A DNA stretch of 64,000 nt from Sediminibacterium soli (GCF_009939225.1 NZ_JAACJR010000004.1:1-64000); one strand, 5' to 3'; positions 36,575 to 45,039 are shown, numbered from the stretch's first letter. Notes: generated from the sequence alone by a model not told the origin. Program-made: numbers and translations.

Positions 36575-37378
36575 TCAGTTATGAGAGGTCCTGTTACCCT
36601 GTGAAGCCATCGACTTTCTTTTTTCCCGGCTCATGGCGCCGAAGCCTTGCTTTGAATAACGCTGGGTATTGCCGCCCTGCCAGTCGGGGCTGCCATCGTT
36701 GAAGGCCGCATAGGTATTCCTCCGGTAATTGTCGGAACCGTTGCGCATCCGGTCCTCGTTCATCCTGTCTTCTGATAGCATGCCGTCGTTGGAATAGCGG
36801 TTGCTTGTAGAACCGTATCCATCACCGCTGCGTCCTGTGGTAGGGTAATTGCCGCGGTCGGCATACCGGTCAAAATTGTTGTAGCTGTTGTTCTCGTGTC
36901 TGTCTTCCTGCCTGCGGTCGTAATCCCTGTCCCGGTTGTAATCATCGCGGTCAAACTGGTCGCCGCGTCCGCCTGACCATTCGTTGTAACCACGGCCATT
37001 GCTTCCGTTTCTCCTGTCGCCATACTGTCCGTAGGGTTCATTGTAACTGCCATTGCCCATGCGGCCGTATCCTTCCGTTACGTCTTCGTAGTCGCTCTCT
37101 TCGTTGCGAAAACCGCTCCCGCCACGGTAATCGTTGCGGGCTGAGCGGTCCCATTCGTTCCTGTTGTCGGAATAGCGACGGTTGCTGCCGTAACCTTCGT
37201 TGCCAAACCGGCCGGTATTGCCGTACGCTTCGTTCCGGTTTCGTCCGCTGCTTCCCCTGTATGATTCGCGGTATTGCCCGGAATCGCTGGCATTACGCTG
37301 ACGATCGTTTCGATGACTATCTGTGGAGAACCCGTTTCTCTCACGGGTATACCTCTCCGGATGTTTCTGACGTTGCAT
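36575..37378 (-). CDS. Disordered Arg/Asn/Gly/Tyr/Asp-rich protein with C-terminal KGG-type motif (YciG-like)
   Basis: The 267-residue product is low-complexity throughout, very rich in Arg, Asn, Gly, Tyr, Asp and Ser, with no hydrophobic segment, and is predicted to be disordered by composition. The last 23 residues (GFGAMSREKRKSMASQGNRT and the end) match the stress-associated KGG/con-10 pattern, GFAxMDPEKQRxIASxGG..., seen in YciG. It immediately precedes the DUF892 gene in the same orientation, copying the yciG-yciF order. A role in desiccation, osmotic or stationary-phase stress is inferred from that pairing. The long Tyr/Arg-rich part, absent from short YciG proteins, could drive condensate formation. 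Confidence 0.7.
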   Translation of the reverse strand: MQRQKHPERYTRERNGFSTDSHRNDRQRNASDSGQYRESYRGSSGRNRNEAYGNTGRFGNEGYGSNRRYSDNRNEWDRSARNDYRGGSGFRNEESDYEDVTEGYGRMGNGSYNEPYGQYGDRRNGSNGRGYNEWSGGRGDQFDRDDYNRDRDYDRRQEDRHENNSYNNFDRYADRGNYPTTGRSGDGYGSTSNRYSNDGMLSEDRMNEDRMRNGSDNYRRNTYAAFNDGSPDWQGGNTQRYSKQGFGAMSREKRKSMASQGNRTSHN

Positions 37379-37564
37379 ACATGTGTTTTTTGATTGAAAA
37401 AATGCTGTGGGCTTACCGGCAAAAAAAACATACCCCGTATGCGGAGCCTTTTTGACGGGGAGAATGCCCAGTTTTTTCTACGGGCACAAATAAGAACGGG
37501 ATCTATCTGTAGCGATAATTGTACAACCGGGAAAACGCAAAAACAATGCGGGGATCAGGTGTAC

Positions 37565-37598
37565 ACAAAAAATAACCCACCGGTTTCGATGGGTTATT
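37565..37598 (-). terminator. Intrinsic terminator of the DUF1573 gene
   Basis: On the minus strand AATAACCCA, loop of 10, TGGGTTATT continues into TTTTTT. It lies 25 bases after the DUF1573 stop. Confidence 0.8.
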
Positions 37599-37623
37599 CC
37601 TATACACTTGGGAAGAAAGATAC

Positions 37624-38076
37624 TTAGTTCTTCACCGGTGCGGCAGAACCTGCTGATGCGCCGGAAGCGGGTTTGGTTTCTGTTTTTACCTCACCGCCGA
37701 TAGACAATACGATCACCGGCGTGGTGGCAGAATTCGTGGTAACGGTAACCGTTTTGTTGATCGGTCCAAGGGCCGCCGCATTATAGGTTACTTTGATAGA
37801 GCCTTTGCCGCCTGCGGGAATGGCTTCCTGGGTATATTCAGGAACCGTGCAACCGCATGAGCCAACCGCGCTTTTGATCACCAACGGTTCTTTACCCGTG
37901 TTGGTAAAAGAGAATGTGTAACTGGCGGGGATGTTTTGCGGGATCACACCAAAATCGTGTTTTTCCGTGCTGAACTTCATAACAGAAGAAACCGCGCCGG
38001 TACCGGGTGCACTCTGCGCCTGTGTAGCAGCAGCCATACCAATCACCGCTATCAATGTAAACAGAATTTTTTTCAT
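37624..38076 (-). CDS. DUF1573 exported protein
   Basis: The ATG at 38076 gives 150 residues with a signal peptide (MKKILFTLIAVIGMAAATQA). An Ig-like DUF1573 domain follows (HDFGVIPQNIPASYTFSFTN, PLVIKSAVGSCGCTVPEY, GSIKVTYNAAALGPINKTVT), with the conserved GSCGCT pair of cysteines. The tail is Ala/Ser/Pro-rich. The family is very common in Bacteroidota, often many copies per genome, and its function is unknown. It appears to be a single-gene unit with its own terminator. Confidence 0.92.
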   Translation of the reverse strand: MKKILFTLIAVIGMAAATQAQSAPGTGAVSSVMKFSTEKHDFGVIPQNIPASYTFSFTNTGKEPLVIKSAVGSCGCTVPEYTQEAIPAGGKGSIKVTYNAAALGPINKTVTVTTNSATTPVIVLSIGGEVKTETKPASGASAGSAAPVKN

Positions 38077-38180
38077 AATAAGGAGGTGTTTAAAGAGGAA
38101 AATTAGCATTTTTTACAGCAAAACCCGGCCCAAATCGATCAAAAGGGTTAATTAAAGGATAAGCGCTTGCTGCCGGTGGT

Positions 38181-38429
38181 TCAGGCTGCGCTGCGGCTTT
38201 TCTGCCGTTTGGCCACATCCAGTAAATGTTCGATGCGTATAATCTTTTCAGAGTCAGTGGCGGGGATGGAGATATCCCATGCCTGCTCCACGGCGTTCAG
38301 CAGGTAGAGCAGCTCCCAATCGGCCAGATCGAGGTCTTTTTTTAAGTCGGTTTTAAGGGTGATGACAGCGCTGTAAATGTTCAGTTTCTCGCGTAATAGT
38401 CTCTGCAGACTGCTTATGGCTGGTTGCAT
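38181..38429 (-). CDS. Acyl carrier protein-like protein lacking the phosphopantetheine serine
   Basis: The 82-residue protein aligns without gaps to the core of acyl carrier proteins: LKKDLDLADWEL where ACP has FVEDLGADSLDT, then AVEQAWDISIPATDSEKI where ACP has ALEEEFDTEIPDEEAEKI, then IEHLLDVA for helix 4. The position of the modified Ser is taken by Asp37, and there is no Ser at all between residues 21 and 53. It therefore cannot carry a 4'-phosphopantetheine arm at the usual site. It may be a structural or regulatory ACP relative. No fatty-acid or polyketide gene adjoins it. Confidence 0.65.
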   Translation of the reverse strand: MQPAISSLQRLLREKLNIYSAVITLKTDLKKDLDLADWELLYLLNAVEQAWDISIPATDSEKIIRIEHLLDVAKRQKSRSAA

Positions 38430-38539
38430 AGTAATTGGTTTCGGTTATTATATGAACCGGGTAAGACCAAAAATGCTGCCAAACGATTATTAAAGCGGTG
38501 TTAAGAAAAGAGCAACGGCAGTAAAACGGCGGTTTACGG

Positions 38540-39016
38540 TCAGATATCCTTCCAGTGCTCGGGAGAAACTTTTTTTGCAGCGCTGTTCTTTTTGCCGTTT
38601 ACGGGGCTGGCATCATACCCGTTGTTTTCGATGATCTTCTCGTCGAGTGTGATCTTTGTTTTTTCCGCCTTGATCGCCTGGCGCAGCAGACCGAAGAGCC
38701 CCATATAGATATTGGCCACCCATACCAGCGAAAATCCGCCGATAAGATAACCCCGCCAGCCGGGAAGCAGCAGCGTATACCCCGTAGCCGCCAGGAAAAA
38801 AGCGGTTACATAATGGCTGAAACAATACTCACAGGTAAACACATAAAAACATTTCCTGACAAAGGCACTGCGGTGCTCCCTGCTTTGCCTGATGCAATAG
38901 TTCCGCGGCGCCGCAAAAATCTCTTCATGCGTTACCGTCCAGGCAATACAGGCGATGGGTATCGCCAGTACAAACAACCATATCAGTTCGTGGTGATGCA
39001 TAATTATTGCGGACAT
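38540..39016 (-). CDS. Small inner-membrane protein, uncharacterised
   Basis: The 158-residue protein (152 if the ATG at 39001 is used) has three likely membrane segments: residues about 9-28, 65-84 and 90-108. A Cys-containing EYCFSHYVTAFFL motif lies before the second, with Cys and His that could bind metal, and a charged Lys-rich cytoplasmic tail follows. I do not recognise the family with confidence; DUF1360-type proteins have a similar C/H motif and size. It overlaps the stop of the upstream lipoprotein gene if the first ATG is used, so the two are probably co-expressed. Confidence 0.6.
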   Translation of the reverse strand: MSAIIMHHHELIWLFVLAIPIACIAWTVTHEEIFAAPRNYCIRQSREHRSAFVRKCFYVFTCEYCFSHYVTAFFLAATGYTLLLPGWRGYLIGGFSLVWVANIYMGLFGLLRQAIKAEKTKITLDEKIIENNGYDASPVNGKKNSAAKKVSPEHWKDI

Positions 39017-39381
39017 CCTACCAGTATGCTGTTTTTTTGTTCAGGCACCGGTGTATACGCCATACATTGAATGCAGGTGGTATCCGGCTTTGTCGTTATG
39101 GTAAAACTGAACTCTTCGCCCTCCTTTATCTCCGAAGGAAAGCTGCAGGGGTTGGAAACGGTGAATACATTCTGGTAAGATTTATGTGCCAGCGAATCCG
39201 TCCAGCTCTGCGCAACAGCCATACCACCCGTTACTTCGCCGCTGAGTTGTATTACGCGCTGTCCGCAGATGCCGCGTTTTACCAGTTTGCCGGTAAGACA
39301 GGTCTTTTCATCTGTCTGTGGCCTGGGAGAGCACATAGAAAGCCCCAGCGCCGCAAAACACAAAAGAATACAGTATCGCAT
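39004..39381 (-). CDS. Hypothetical lipoprotein
   Basis: The 125-residue product has a lipoprotein signal (MRYCILLCFAALGLSMC, Cys17). The mature part has six further Cys, including CLTGKLVKRGICG, SNPCSF and TCIQC, suggesting disulfides or metal binding, and a beta-rich pattern. No family is recognised. It is the first gene of a pair with the small membrane protein. Confidence 0.6.
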   Translation of the reverse strand: MRYCILLCFAALGLSMCSPRPQTDEKTCLTGKLVKRGICGQRVIQLSGEVTGGMAVAQSWTDSLAHKSYQNVFTVSNPCSFPSEIKEGEEFSFTITTKPDTTCIQCMAYTPVPEQKNSILVGCPQ

Positions 39382-39572
39382 ACGGATCGTTTACCCAAGG
39401 GACTAAAAAACTATACCAAAGGCCGCAGTCGGGCAGGTCGGTCCGTTGCCGGAAATATCCGCGAATTCGCCATCCGCGAATCCGCAATCCCCATAAATTC
39501 TGTTATCTTTTGTAACCTTTTCCTCCAACCACGGTTACCTTATTCAGACAAACCACACGAAAAAACGGCTGC

Positions 39573-40133
39573 TTGGATCAGATTACAGATAACGCATTGA
39601 TGATCAAGGTAAAAAATGGCGACCTGGACAGGATGGGACTGCTTTTTGAGCGTCACCACCGGCAGTTACTCGGCTTTTTATACCATATGACGGGGCAGCG
39701 GGAACTGAGTGAGGACCTGGTGCAGAATGTTTTTTACCGCATGCTGAAATACCGACATACGTTTCGCGGCGATGGCGAATTCAGGTCGTGGATGTACCAT
39801 GTTGCACGCAATGTGATCCACGATGAAGGACGCGGGCAGAAAAGAACCATCCGTGCCCAGGAGCTGGAAGCGCATACCGAACGGATCAGCGGAACCGATA
39901 GGGCCGATGCAGGTATCCAGAAAAGACAGGAGCTGCAATCGCTGCGCCAGGCGCTGAACGAATTGCCCGAGGAAAGCCGAGAAGTGCTGGTGCTTAGCCG
40001 TTACCAGGAATTGAAATATGCGGAGATAGCGGGTATTATGAACCTATCGGAAGGGGCTGTAAAAGTGCGGGTGCACCGCGCCTTGCAGCAATTAAAGAAC
40101 CATTACCTAAAACTTGAATCGAATGAAATGTGA
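39573..40133 (+). CDS. RNA polymerase sigma factor, ECF type
   Basis: The 186-residue reading frame starts at TTG 39573 (MDQITDNALM...); the first ATG is at 39600 and removes nine residues that look conserved, so the TTG is kept with reserve. Region 2 is clear (LLFERHHRQLLGFLYHMTGQRELSEDLVQNVFYRM, then FRSWMYHVARN, both in parts). Region 4 is also clear (LNELPEESREVLVLSRYQELKYAEIAGIMNLSEGAVKVRVHRAL). It would direct polymerase to envelope-stress promoters. The anti-sigma gene overlaps its end by 11 bases, and two DUF4097 genes follow. Confidence 0.92.
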   Translation: MDQITDNALMIKVKNGDLDRMGLLFERHHRQLLGFLYHMTGQRELSEDLVQNVFYRMLKYRHTFRGDGEFRSWMYHVARNVIHDEGRGQKRTIRAQELEAHTERISGTDRADAGIQKRQELQSLRQALNELPEESREVLVLSRYQELKYAEIAGIMNLSEGAVKVRVHRALQQLKNHYLKLESNEM

Positions 40134-40938
40134 AAACGATAAGAAAGACCTCGCACGCTGGATCAACAACGAGATGAACGAAACAGAACGCGCTGCATTT
40201 GAACTGCATTTGGCTGCCTGCCCTGCCTGCCGGCTGGAACTCGAAACCGATCAGCAGGTATGGGATAGGATGGGAGAGATGGTAACCCCGGAACCCTCTG
40301 CCTCGCTGCGCCCGCGTTTTTATGCCATGCTGGATACTTATAAGGCATCGGAAGAACCCACCCGCAACGCATTTGCCGATATCCGTCATATGTTCCGGCA
40401 GTTCTGGAGCGTACAGCCGGGATTTCGCCTGGCATACAGCCTGGTGCTGGTGGTGGCAGGACTTGGACTGGGGTACCTGATCAACCATACAGGAACAAAA
40501 GACAACAAAGACCGGATAGCATCCCTTTCTACACAGGTAAACGAAATGAAAGAGATGATGATGCTCTCGCTGCTGGAAAACCCTTCAGCTTCGGAGAGGA
40601 TACGCGGGGTAAGTTATACCAGTGAGATCAAACAGGCCAACCCACAGGTAGTGGATGCCTTGCTGACCACCCTCAATAACGATCCGAATGTGAACGTGCG
40701 GCTGATGACGCTGGAAGCGCTTGCGCCGATAGCCGCAAAGAACCCCTCCGTGAGAGAAGGACTGGTGCGCTCGATCGTAGAGCAGGAATCGCCGCTGGTG
40801 CAGTCGGCGCTGGCAGACGTGATGCTGAAACTGCAGGAAAAACGATCGGTGCAATCCTTCAGGAAATTATTACAGCAGAAAGACCTGAACGGACAGATTA
40901 GGGTCAAACTGGAACAAACCATTACAGAACTCATCTAA
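40123..40938 (+). CDS. Anti-sigma factor with zinc-type motif and HEAT-like C-terminus
   Basis: The ATG at 40123 gives 271 residues. The N-terminal cytoplasmic domain has the zinc anti-sigma motif H29-x3-C33-x2-C36 (ELHLAACPACR). One membrane helix follows (residues about 107-124, LAYSLVLVVAGLGLGYLI). The periplasmic part has a short coil and HEAT-like helical repeats (PQVVDALLTTLNNDPNVNVR, LEALAPIAAKNPSVREGLV, LVQSALADVMLKLQ). It should hold the sigma factor inactive until an envelope signal arrives. The overlap with the sigma gene implies coupled translation. Confidence 0.88.
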   Translation: MKCENDKKDLARWINNEMNETERAAFELHLAACPACRLELETDQQVWDRMGEMVTPEPSASLRPRFYAMLDTYKASEEPTRNAFADIRHMFRQFWSVQPGFRLAYSLVLVVAGLGLGYLINHTGTKDNKDRIASLSTQVNEMKEMMMLSLLENPSASERIRGVSYTSEIKQANPQVVDALLTTLNNDPNVNVRLMTLEALAPIAAKNPSVREGLVRSIVEQESPLVQSALADVMLKLQEKRSVQSFRKLLQQKDLNGQIRVKLEQTITELI

Positions 40939-40948
40939 ACCAAACATT

Positions 40949-41824
40949 ATGAAACCTATCCTTTCACGCCTGCTGCTGGCAGGGTGCCTGTACGGCTGCG
41001 CCCATCCCCAACCGGTTTCGGCACAGGAATACAAAACACATGTGAGCAAAGAATTTGTATTGAAGAATGCAGCGGCTTCGAGCGTGTTGTCTATCTATAA
41101 TATTTTCAGATCGATCAAAGTGGAAGGCTATCCGGGCGATAAGGTATTGCTGGAAATAGATGAAAAACTTACCGCCAAACGCGCCGAAGTGCTGGAGCAG
41201 GCAAAACAGGAATGTAAACTTGGGTTCGACCAGTATGGTGATACGGTTATCGCCTATATAGCCGAACCTTACGATTCGCGTCCGCGCCGCTACCGGGATT
41301 ACTGGGAGGACCGAAGACGCATCGAATACGTATACAATCTGGAATTTACTGTTAAGGTTCCGTTCAACATGAACCTGAATATTTCGACGGTAAATAACGG
41401 AGAGATCACCGTCAAAGACGTTGCGGGTTCGTTGCGGGTTCACAATGTAAATGGCGGCATACTGGTGCAGAATGCAAAAGATGCGCTGATGGATATCCGC
41501 ACGGTAAACGGAAACGTTACCGTGAATCATCTCGGAATACCGCCAACGGAATCATCGTATTACACGCTGAACGGAAGACTGGAAGTGACTTACCCCGCCA
41601 GTCTCTCAGCCGATATCCGTTTCAAAAGCATGAACGGCAGTTTTTACACCGATTTTCCTGAAGTGCAGGTATTGCCGGCCAGGGTGACCAAAACGGAAGA
41701 AAAGAAAGCCAGCGGCGTTATCTACAAACTGAATAAAATGTCGGATGTGCGGGTGGGCACCGGTGGCAAGACCTATATATTTGAAACACTGAACGGGAAT
41801 ATCTATATCAAAAAGCAATCTTAA
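40949..41824 (+). CDS. DUF4097-type exported protein
   Basis: The 291-residue product has a signal peptide (MKPILSRLLLAGCLYGCAHP; Cys12 or Cys17 could be a lipidation site) and a beta-helix-like DUF4097 body. Its successive short strands are typical: VPFNMNLNISTVNNGEITV, VAGSLRVHNVNGGILVQN, DIRTVNGNVTV and YYTLNGRLEVTY. Such proteins commonly accompany sigma/anti-sigma pairs in Bacteroidota and may form part of the envelope stress response. It begins 10 bases after the anti-sigma stop. Confidence 0.8.
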   Translation: MKPILSRLLLAGCLYGCAHPQPVSAQEYKTHVSKEFVLKNAAASSVLSIYNIFRSIKVEGYPGDKVLLEIDEKLTAKRAEVLEQAKQECKLGFDQYGDTVIAYIAEPYDSRPRRYRDYWEDRRRIEYVYNLEFTVKVPFNMNLNISTVNNGEITVKDVAGSLRVHNVNGGILVQNAKDALMDIRTVNGNVTVNHLGIPPTESSYYTLNGRLEVTYPASLSADIRFKSMNGSFYTDFPEVQVLPARVTKTEEKKASGVIYKLNKMSDVRVGTGGKTYIFETLNGNIYIKKQS

Positions 41825-41844
41825 TACCTGTAAATATAACTATC

Positions 41845-42732
41845 ATGAAAACGAAGAAAATGTTACCTATGCTGATGGGCATGCTGCTTGTTGGAGCGGG
41901 TGTGACAGCGCAGTCAGAATCATTAACGGTGCCCTTAAGCGAACCCGGCAAACCCTATAAACTGGAAGTGGGACTGGTAAACGGTGGCATTACCCTGATC
42001 GGGTACGAGGGAAAAGATATTGTGGTCGAAGCACAGTCGGGCAGCGACCGGAAAAAGAAAGACAGGACTTCGGGCGGGAACAGCGTGGAGGTGAATGTGA
42101 ATACCAATGTGAACATAAGCGGTGGCAGGGACAGGGAGTCGGGTTCCGGTATGCGCAAACTGAGCGCAGCCAATAACGGCCTCGATGTAAGCGCGCAGGA
42201 AAGAAACAACCGTGTTACGATCAATACCGATTCCTGGAAACGCGCGGTAGACCTTGTTATCAAGGTTCCGGCCTCGGGTGGTACATTCAGGATAAATGCC
42301 ACCAACAACGGTGATATCGTGATCAGCAATATCAATGGCGAGATGGAAGTGTCGAATACGAACGGCTCCATTTCTTTTAACAATGTATCGGGCACGGCCA
42401 TTGCCAACACCGTGAACGGCAACCTGACCGGTGTGTTCAAAAGCGTTGACGGAAAATCACCGATGGCATTTTCCACACTCAACGGCCGGGTGGACATCAC
42501 TTTCCCTGCATTGGTAAAAGCGAATATCAAAGCCAAATCGGACCGCGGTGAAGTGTACAGCGATTTTGATGTGGACGTGGATAAAGCGCCCGCAAAAGTG
42601 AACCGCAGTTCGGAAAAAGGCATGTACAAACTCAATATCGAAGACTGGATTCTTGGCAGGATCAACGGCGGCGGCCCCGAAATGATGCTGAAGACCATGA
42701 ACGGCAATATCTATATCAGAAAAGCCAAATAA
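41845..42732 (+). CDS. DUF4097-type exported protein (second copy)
   Basis: The 295-residue product has a signal peptide (MLPMLMGMLLVGAGVTAQS) and the same repetitive strand pattern as its neighbour: LEVGLVNGGITLIGYEGKD, INATNNGDIVISNINGEME, VSNTNGSISFNNVSGTAIA and FSTLNGRVDITFPA. A Ser/Asn/Gly-rich insert lies at residues about 75-110. The C-terminus (TMNGNIYIRKAK) parallels the neighbour's TLNGNIYIKKQS, so the two arose by tandem duplication. It ends the four-gene operon and a terminator follows. Confidence 0.82.
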   Translation: MKTKKMLPMLMGMLLVGAGVTAQSESLTVPLSEPGKPYKLEVGLVNGGITLIGYEGKDIVVEAQSGSDRKKKDRTSGGNSVEVNVNTNVNISGGRDRESGSGMRKLSAANNGLDVSAQERNNRVTINTDSWKRAVDLVIKVPASGGTFRINATNNGDIVISNINGEMEVSNTNGSISFNNVSGTAIANTVNGNLTGVFKSVDGKSPMAFSTLNGRVDITFPALVKANIKAKSDRGEVYSDFDVDVDKAPAKVNRSSEKGMYKLNIEDWILGRINGGGPEMMLKTMNGNIYIRKAK

Positions 42733-42751
42733 ATAGTACCCCCATTTGCGG

Positions 42752-42779
42752 AAGCCGGCCGATCGCCGGCTTTCTTTTT
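42752..42779 (+). terminator. Intrinsic terminator of the sigma/anti-sigma/DUF4097 operon
   Basis: AAGCCGGC, loop CGATC, GCCGGCTT, then TCTTTTT, 20 bases after the last stop. Confidence 0.88.
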
Positions 42780-42809
42780 GTTTAATCGGTGAATACGGAA
42801 TGCAACCGA

Positions 42810-42838
42810 TTGAAAACAGAAGGCATATCCTATCTTAG
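42810..42838 (+). promoter_or_regulatory. Bacteroidota-type promoter of the S1/P1 nuclease gene
   Basis: TTG at 42810-42812 and TATCTTAG at 42831-42838 are 18 bases apart, close to TTTG/TAnnTTTG. The ATG lies 20 bases further on. Confidence 0.6.
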
Positions 42839-42858
42839 CGCCCGTTATAAGCAACAAT

Positions 42859-43653
42859 ATGAAACTGATCAGTCGTGTTACCGTGTTTGGCTTGTTGTTG
42901 GCATTGCCTTTGTCTTCCATGGCCTGGGGTTTGATCGGGCACAGGGTTGTTGGAGAGATTGCCTGGGGCTATATGACGCCGCAGGCAAAAAAAACCGTGC
43001 AGCAGATACTGGGCGATGAATCGCTTGCCATGGCCACCAACTGGGCCGATTTCATTAAGTCGGATCCGTCCTACCGTTACCTGGGTAACTGGCATTACAT
43101 CAATTTCAAATCGGGTATCAGTGAAAAAGACATGCGCAACTATCTCCGGTCCGATACCGCAACCGATGCCTACACAAGAATGAACTTTTTGGTAAAGGAA
43201 CTTAAAAACAAAACCCTTCCTGCCGACAAGAAATTATTTTACCTGCGCATGCTCATACATATTGCAGGAGATCTTCAGCAACCCATGCATACCGCACGTC
43301 CCGATGACCAGGGTGGCAATGCGATTAAAATAGACTGGTTTGGAAAAGCCACCAACCTGCACAGCATGTGGGATGAACAGCTGATCGAATTCCAGCAGCT
43401 TTCGTATACCGAGTACGCTAAAGTGATCAACCACCCAACTGCGGCGGATAAAACCAAATGGCAGAAAGAATCGATCGCAGACTGGATCGTGGATTCTTAC
43501 CGTATCACCGAAAGCCTGTACAAAGAGATCGAATCGGCGCCGGGCAACAAACTAAGCTACCGCTACAATTTCGATCACCTCAAAACCCTCGATAACCAGT
43601 TGCTCAAAGGCGGCGTGCGGCTGGGCGCACTGCTGAACCAGTTATTCGGGTAA
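42859..43653 (+). CDS. S1/P1-family nuclease, exported
   Basis: The 264-residue product has a 22-residue signal peptide, leaving Trp23 as the mature N-terminus. Trp23 is the first zinc ligand in this family, and WGLIGHRVVGEIA follows. The other ligands are seen in NWADFIKSD, NWHYINF, HIAGDLQQPMH and NLHSMWDEQLI (His and Asp residues of the trinuclear zinc site). It should degrade single-stranded DNA and RNA outside the inner membrane, for nutrient or phosphate recovery. It has its own promoter. Confidence 0.93.
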   Translation: MKLISRVTVFGLLLALPLSSMAWGLIGHRVVGEIAWGYMTPQAKKTVQQILGDESLAMATNWADFIKSDPSYRYLGNWHYINFKSGISEKDMRNYLRSDTATDAYTRMNFLVKELKNKTLPADKKLFYLRMLIHIAGDLQQPMHTARPDDQGGNAIKIDWFGKATNLHSMWDEQLIEFQQLSYTEYAKVINHPTAADKTKWQKESIADWIVDSYRITESLYKEIESAPGNKLSYRYNFDHLKTLDNQLLKGGVRLGALLNQLFG

Positions 43654-43696
43654 ACAACAACGGTAACACCAAGTGTATCCATCGGTGTTGCGGCGC

Positions 43697-44239
43697 CTAC
43701 TCCCTGCCGCTTCCTTTAAACTGGTGGCTGGTTTCCCTGAACAGCACGTTGAATGTGGTAAGCGATCCGTAACTGGCGGTGATGTATTGCTGCAGCTCCA
43801 CTTTTTCGGCATCAGTCAGCACTTTGTGCGCATTGATCTTTTGCTCGATCAGCCGCAGGCGGTCGCGTACCATCACGATCTTGTGAAAGAATACATCAAC
43901 CGGCACCTCCTTTGCTTGCAGGGAACCGTCTTTGGGTTGAAGTACCAGCGTCCCGTCGTTCCATTTGGTGGCCATCGGCACCAGCTGAAACTCGTGCAGT
44001 CTTTGTGTCAGCACATGATCGAGCGCCTGTTCAATATCGGCCAGCGATACAGCGCCTGCCTGCTCAGCAGCAACCTCCGTTCTTTCGAGCAGTTCCAGTT
44101 CCGTATAATCTTTCGCGATGCTCTTGGCGGTATTCGGTGTTTTGAACCAGATGGTATAAAATTCAGAACCCGTTTCCACGATAACGCCCCTGCCATAATG
44201 GGGGTGATGCACTTTTGAACCGATGCCTGCCTGTTCCAT
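43697..44239 (-). CDS. Conserved hypothetical with N-terminal Tudor/SH3-like domain
   Basis: The ATG at 44239 gives 180 residues. The opening, GIGSKVHHPHYGRGVIVE followed by FYTIWFK, resembles the small SH3/Tudor-like domain at the end of UvrD/PcrA helicases (pattern G-x-x-V-x-H-P-x-[FY]-G-x-G). The rest is helical and charged, with no recognised family. It has no signal peptide. A nucleic-acid or RNA-polymerase contact is possible by analogy with UvrD and CarD, but this is inference. Confidence 0.6.
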   Translation of the reverse strand: MEQAGIGSKVHHPHYGRGVIVETGSEFYTIWFKTPNTAKSIAKDYTELELLERTEVAAEQAGAVSLADIEQALDHVLTQRLHEFQLVPMATKWNDGTLVLQPKDGSLQAKEVPVDVFFHKIVMVRDRLRLIEQKINAHKVLTDAEKVELQQYITASYGSLTTFNVLFRETSHQFKGSGRE

Positions 44240-44289
44240 ATAATAGATTGAAGACGGAAGATACGTCAACGCAGGCAACCGGTTTTACC

Positions 44290-44334
44290 GCAAATAAAAA
44301 AGCCTGTCGTTTGAGGACAGGCTTTTTTATTTGC
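44290..44334. terminator. Intrinsic terminator of the DUF2911 gene, symmetric
   Basis: A perfect 19-bp stem, GCAAATAAAAAAGCCTGTC and its complement, with loop GTTTGAG. It has T-runs on both strands and lies 10 bases after the DUF2911 stop. Confidence 0.92.
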
Positions 44335-44344
44335 TGCAAAAAAA

Positions 44345-44854
44345 TTATTTTACAGAGATGGGTACCACCAGGTTTTCCCAGGAAAGAGAAATATTGCTGG
44401 CATTTACGTCATACTTCAGTTCCTCCTGCAGTGTGGCCGACTTAACAGGCTTTACGTTAACACGCAGCACATCCTTTGATGGATCGAGCGTGGTTTCGCC
44501 CTGCCTGGTAATGCCCCACTGACCGGTTTGTGAATTAAAGATGATGGTCCATTCGTTCTGACCCGGAATGGCATACACACTGTATTTGCCGGCAGGTAAT
44601 TTTTTGCCTTCAACGGTCAGGTCTTTGTCTGTTTCGATAACAGTGGCGGCGTTGGCGCCCGCCCTCCATACTTTATCGTAAGGCACCAGCGCTCCCCAGA
44701 CCTGCCTGCCTTTTACCCTTGGGCTGCTGTACTTAACGGTTACATTAGCCTCGCCGATCCTGCCGGTGGCAGTGGCGGCCGGACTTGCCGGCTGTGCCAT
44801 AGCTGTTGTAGACAGGCAGATGGCGGCAAGAACCAATAAAAATGCGTTTTTCAT
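44345..44854 (-). CDS. DUF2911 exported protein
   Basis: The 169-residue product has a signal peptide (MKNAFLLVLAAICLSTTAMA) and a DUF2911 domain: VTVKYSSPRVKGRQVWGALV, YDKVWRAGANAATVIETDKD, LPAGKYSVYAIPGQNEWTII and FNSQTGQWG. These are the family's conserved motifs. The function is unknown; members are frequent in Bacteroidota periplasm. It is a single-gene unit with a strong terminator. Confidence 0.93.
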   Translation of the reverse strand: MKNAFLLVLAAICLSTTAMAQPASPAATATGRIGEANVTVKYSSPRVKGRQVWGALVPYDKVWRAGANAATVIETDKDLTVEGKKLPAGKYSVYAIPGQNEWTIIFNSQTGQWGITRQGETTLDPSKDVLRVNVKPVKSATLQEELKYDVNASNISLSWENLVVPISVK

Positions 44855-45039
44855 AGAAAAAATTTAAGGTGAAATGATGATGATCAGGGTACCGAAGTTA
44901 CCATTTTCTGTTTGGTTCCCTAACCGCTCATCCTTTTATGGTAACAGATTTCCCGGCCGGGGCGACAGAAAGCCGGTACCGCAGTCACGTGTTTTATGTG
45001 GAAGGAAATGGTACTTTAGCCGGAAGGTTACTACCGGTT

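Noticed and set aside
38540..39070. Plus-strand open frame opposite the small membrane protein
   Set aside because: The minus-strand frame has plausible membrane segments and overlaps its upstream lipoprotein gene; the plus-strand frame lacks a family or signal.
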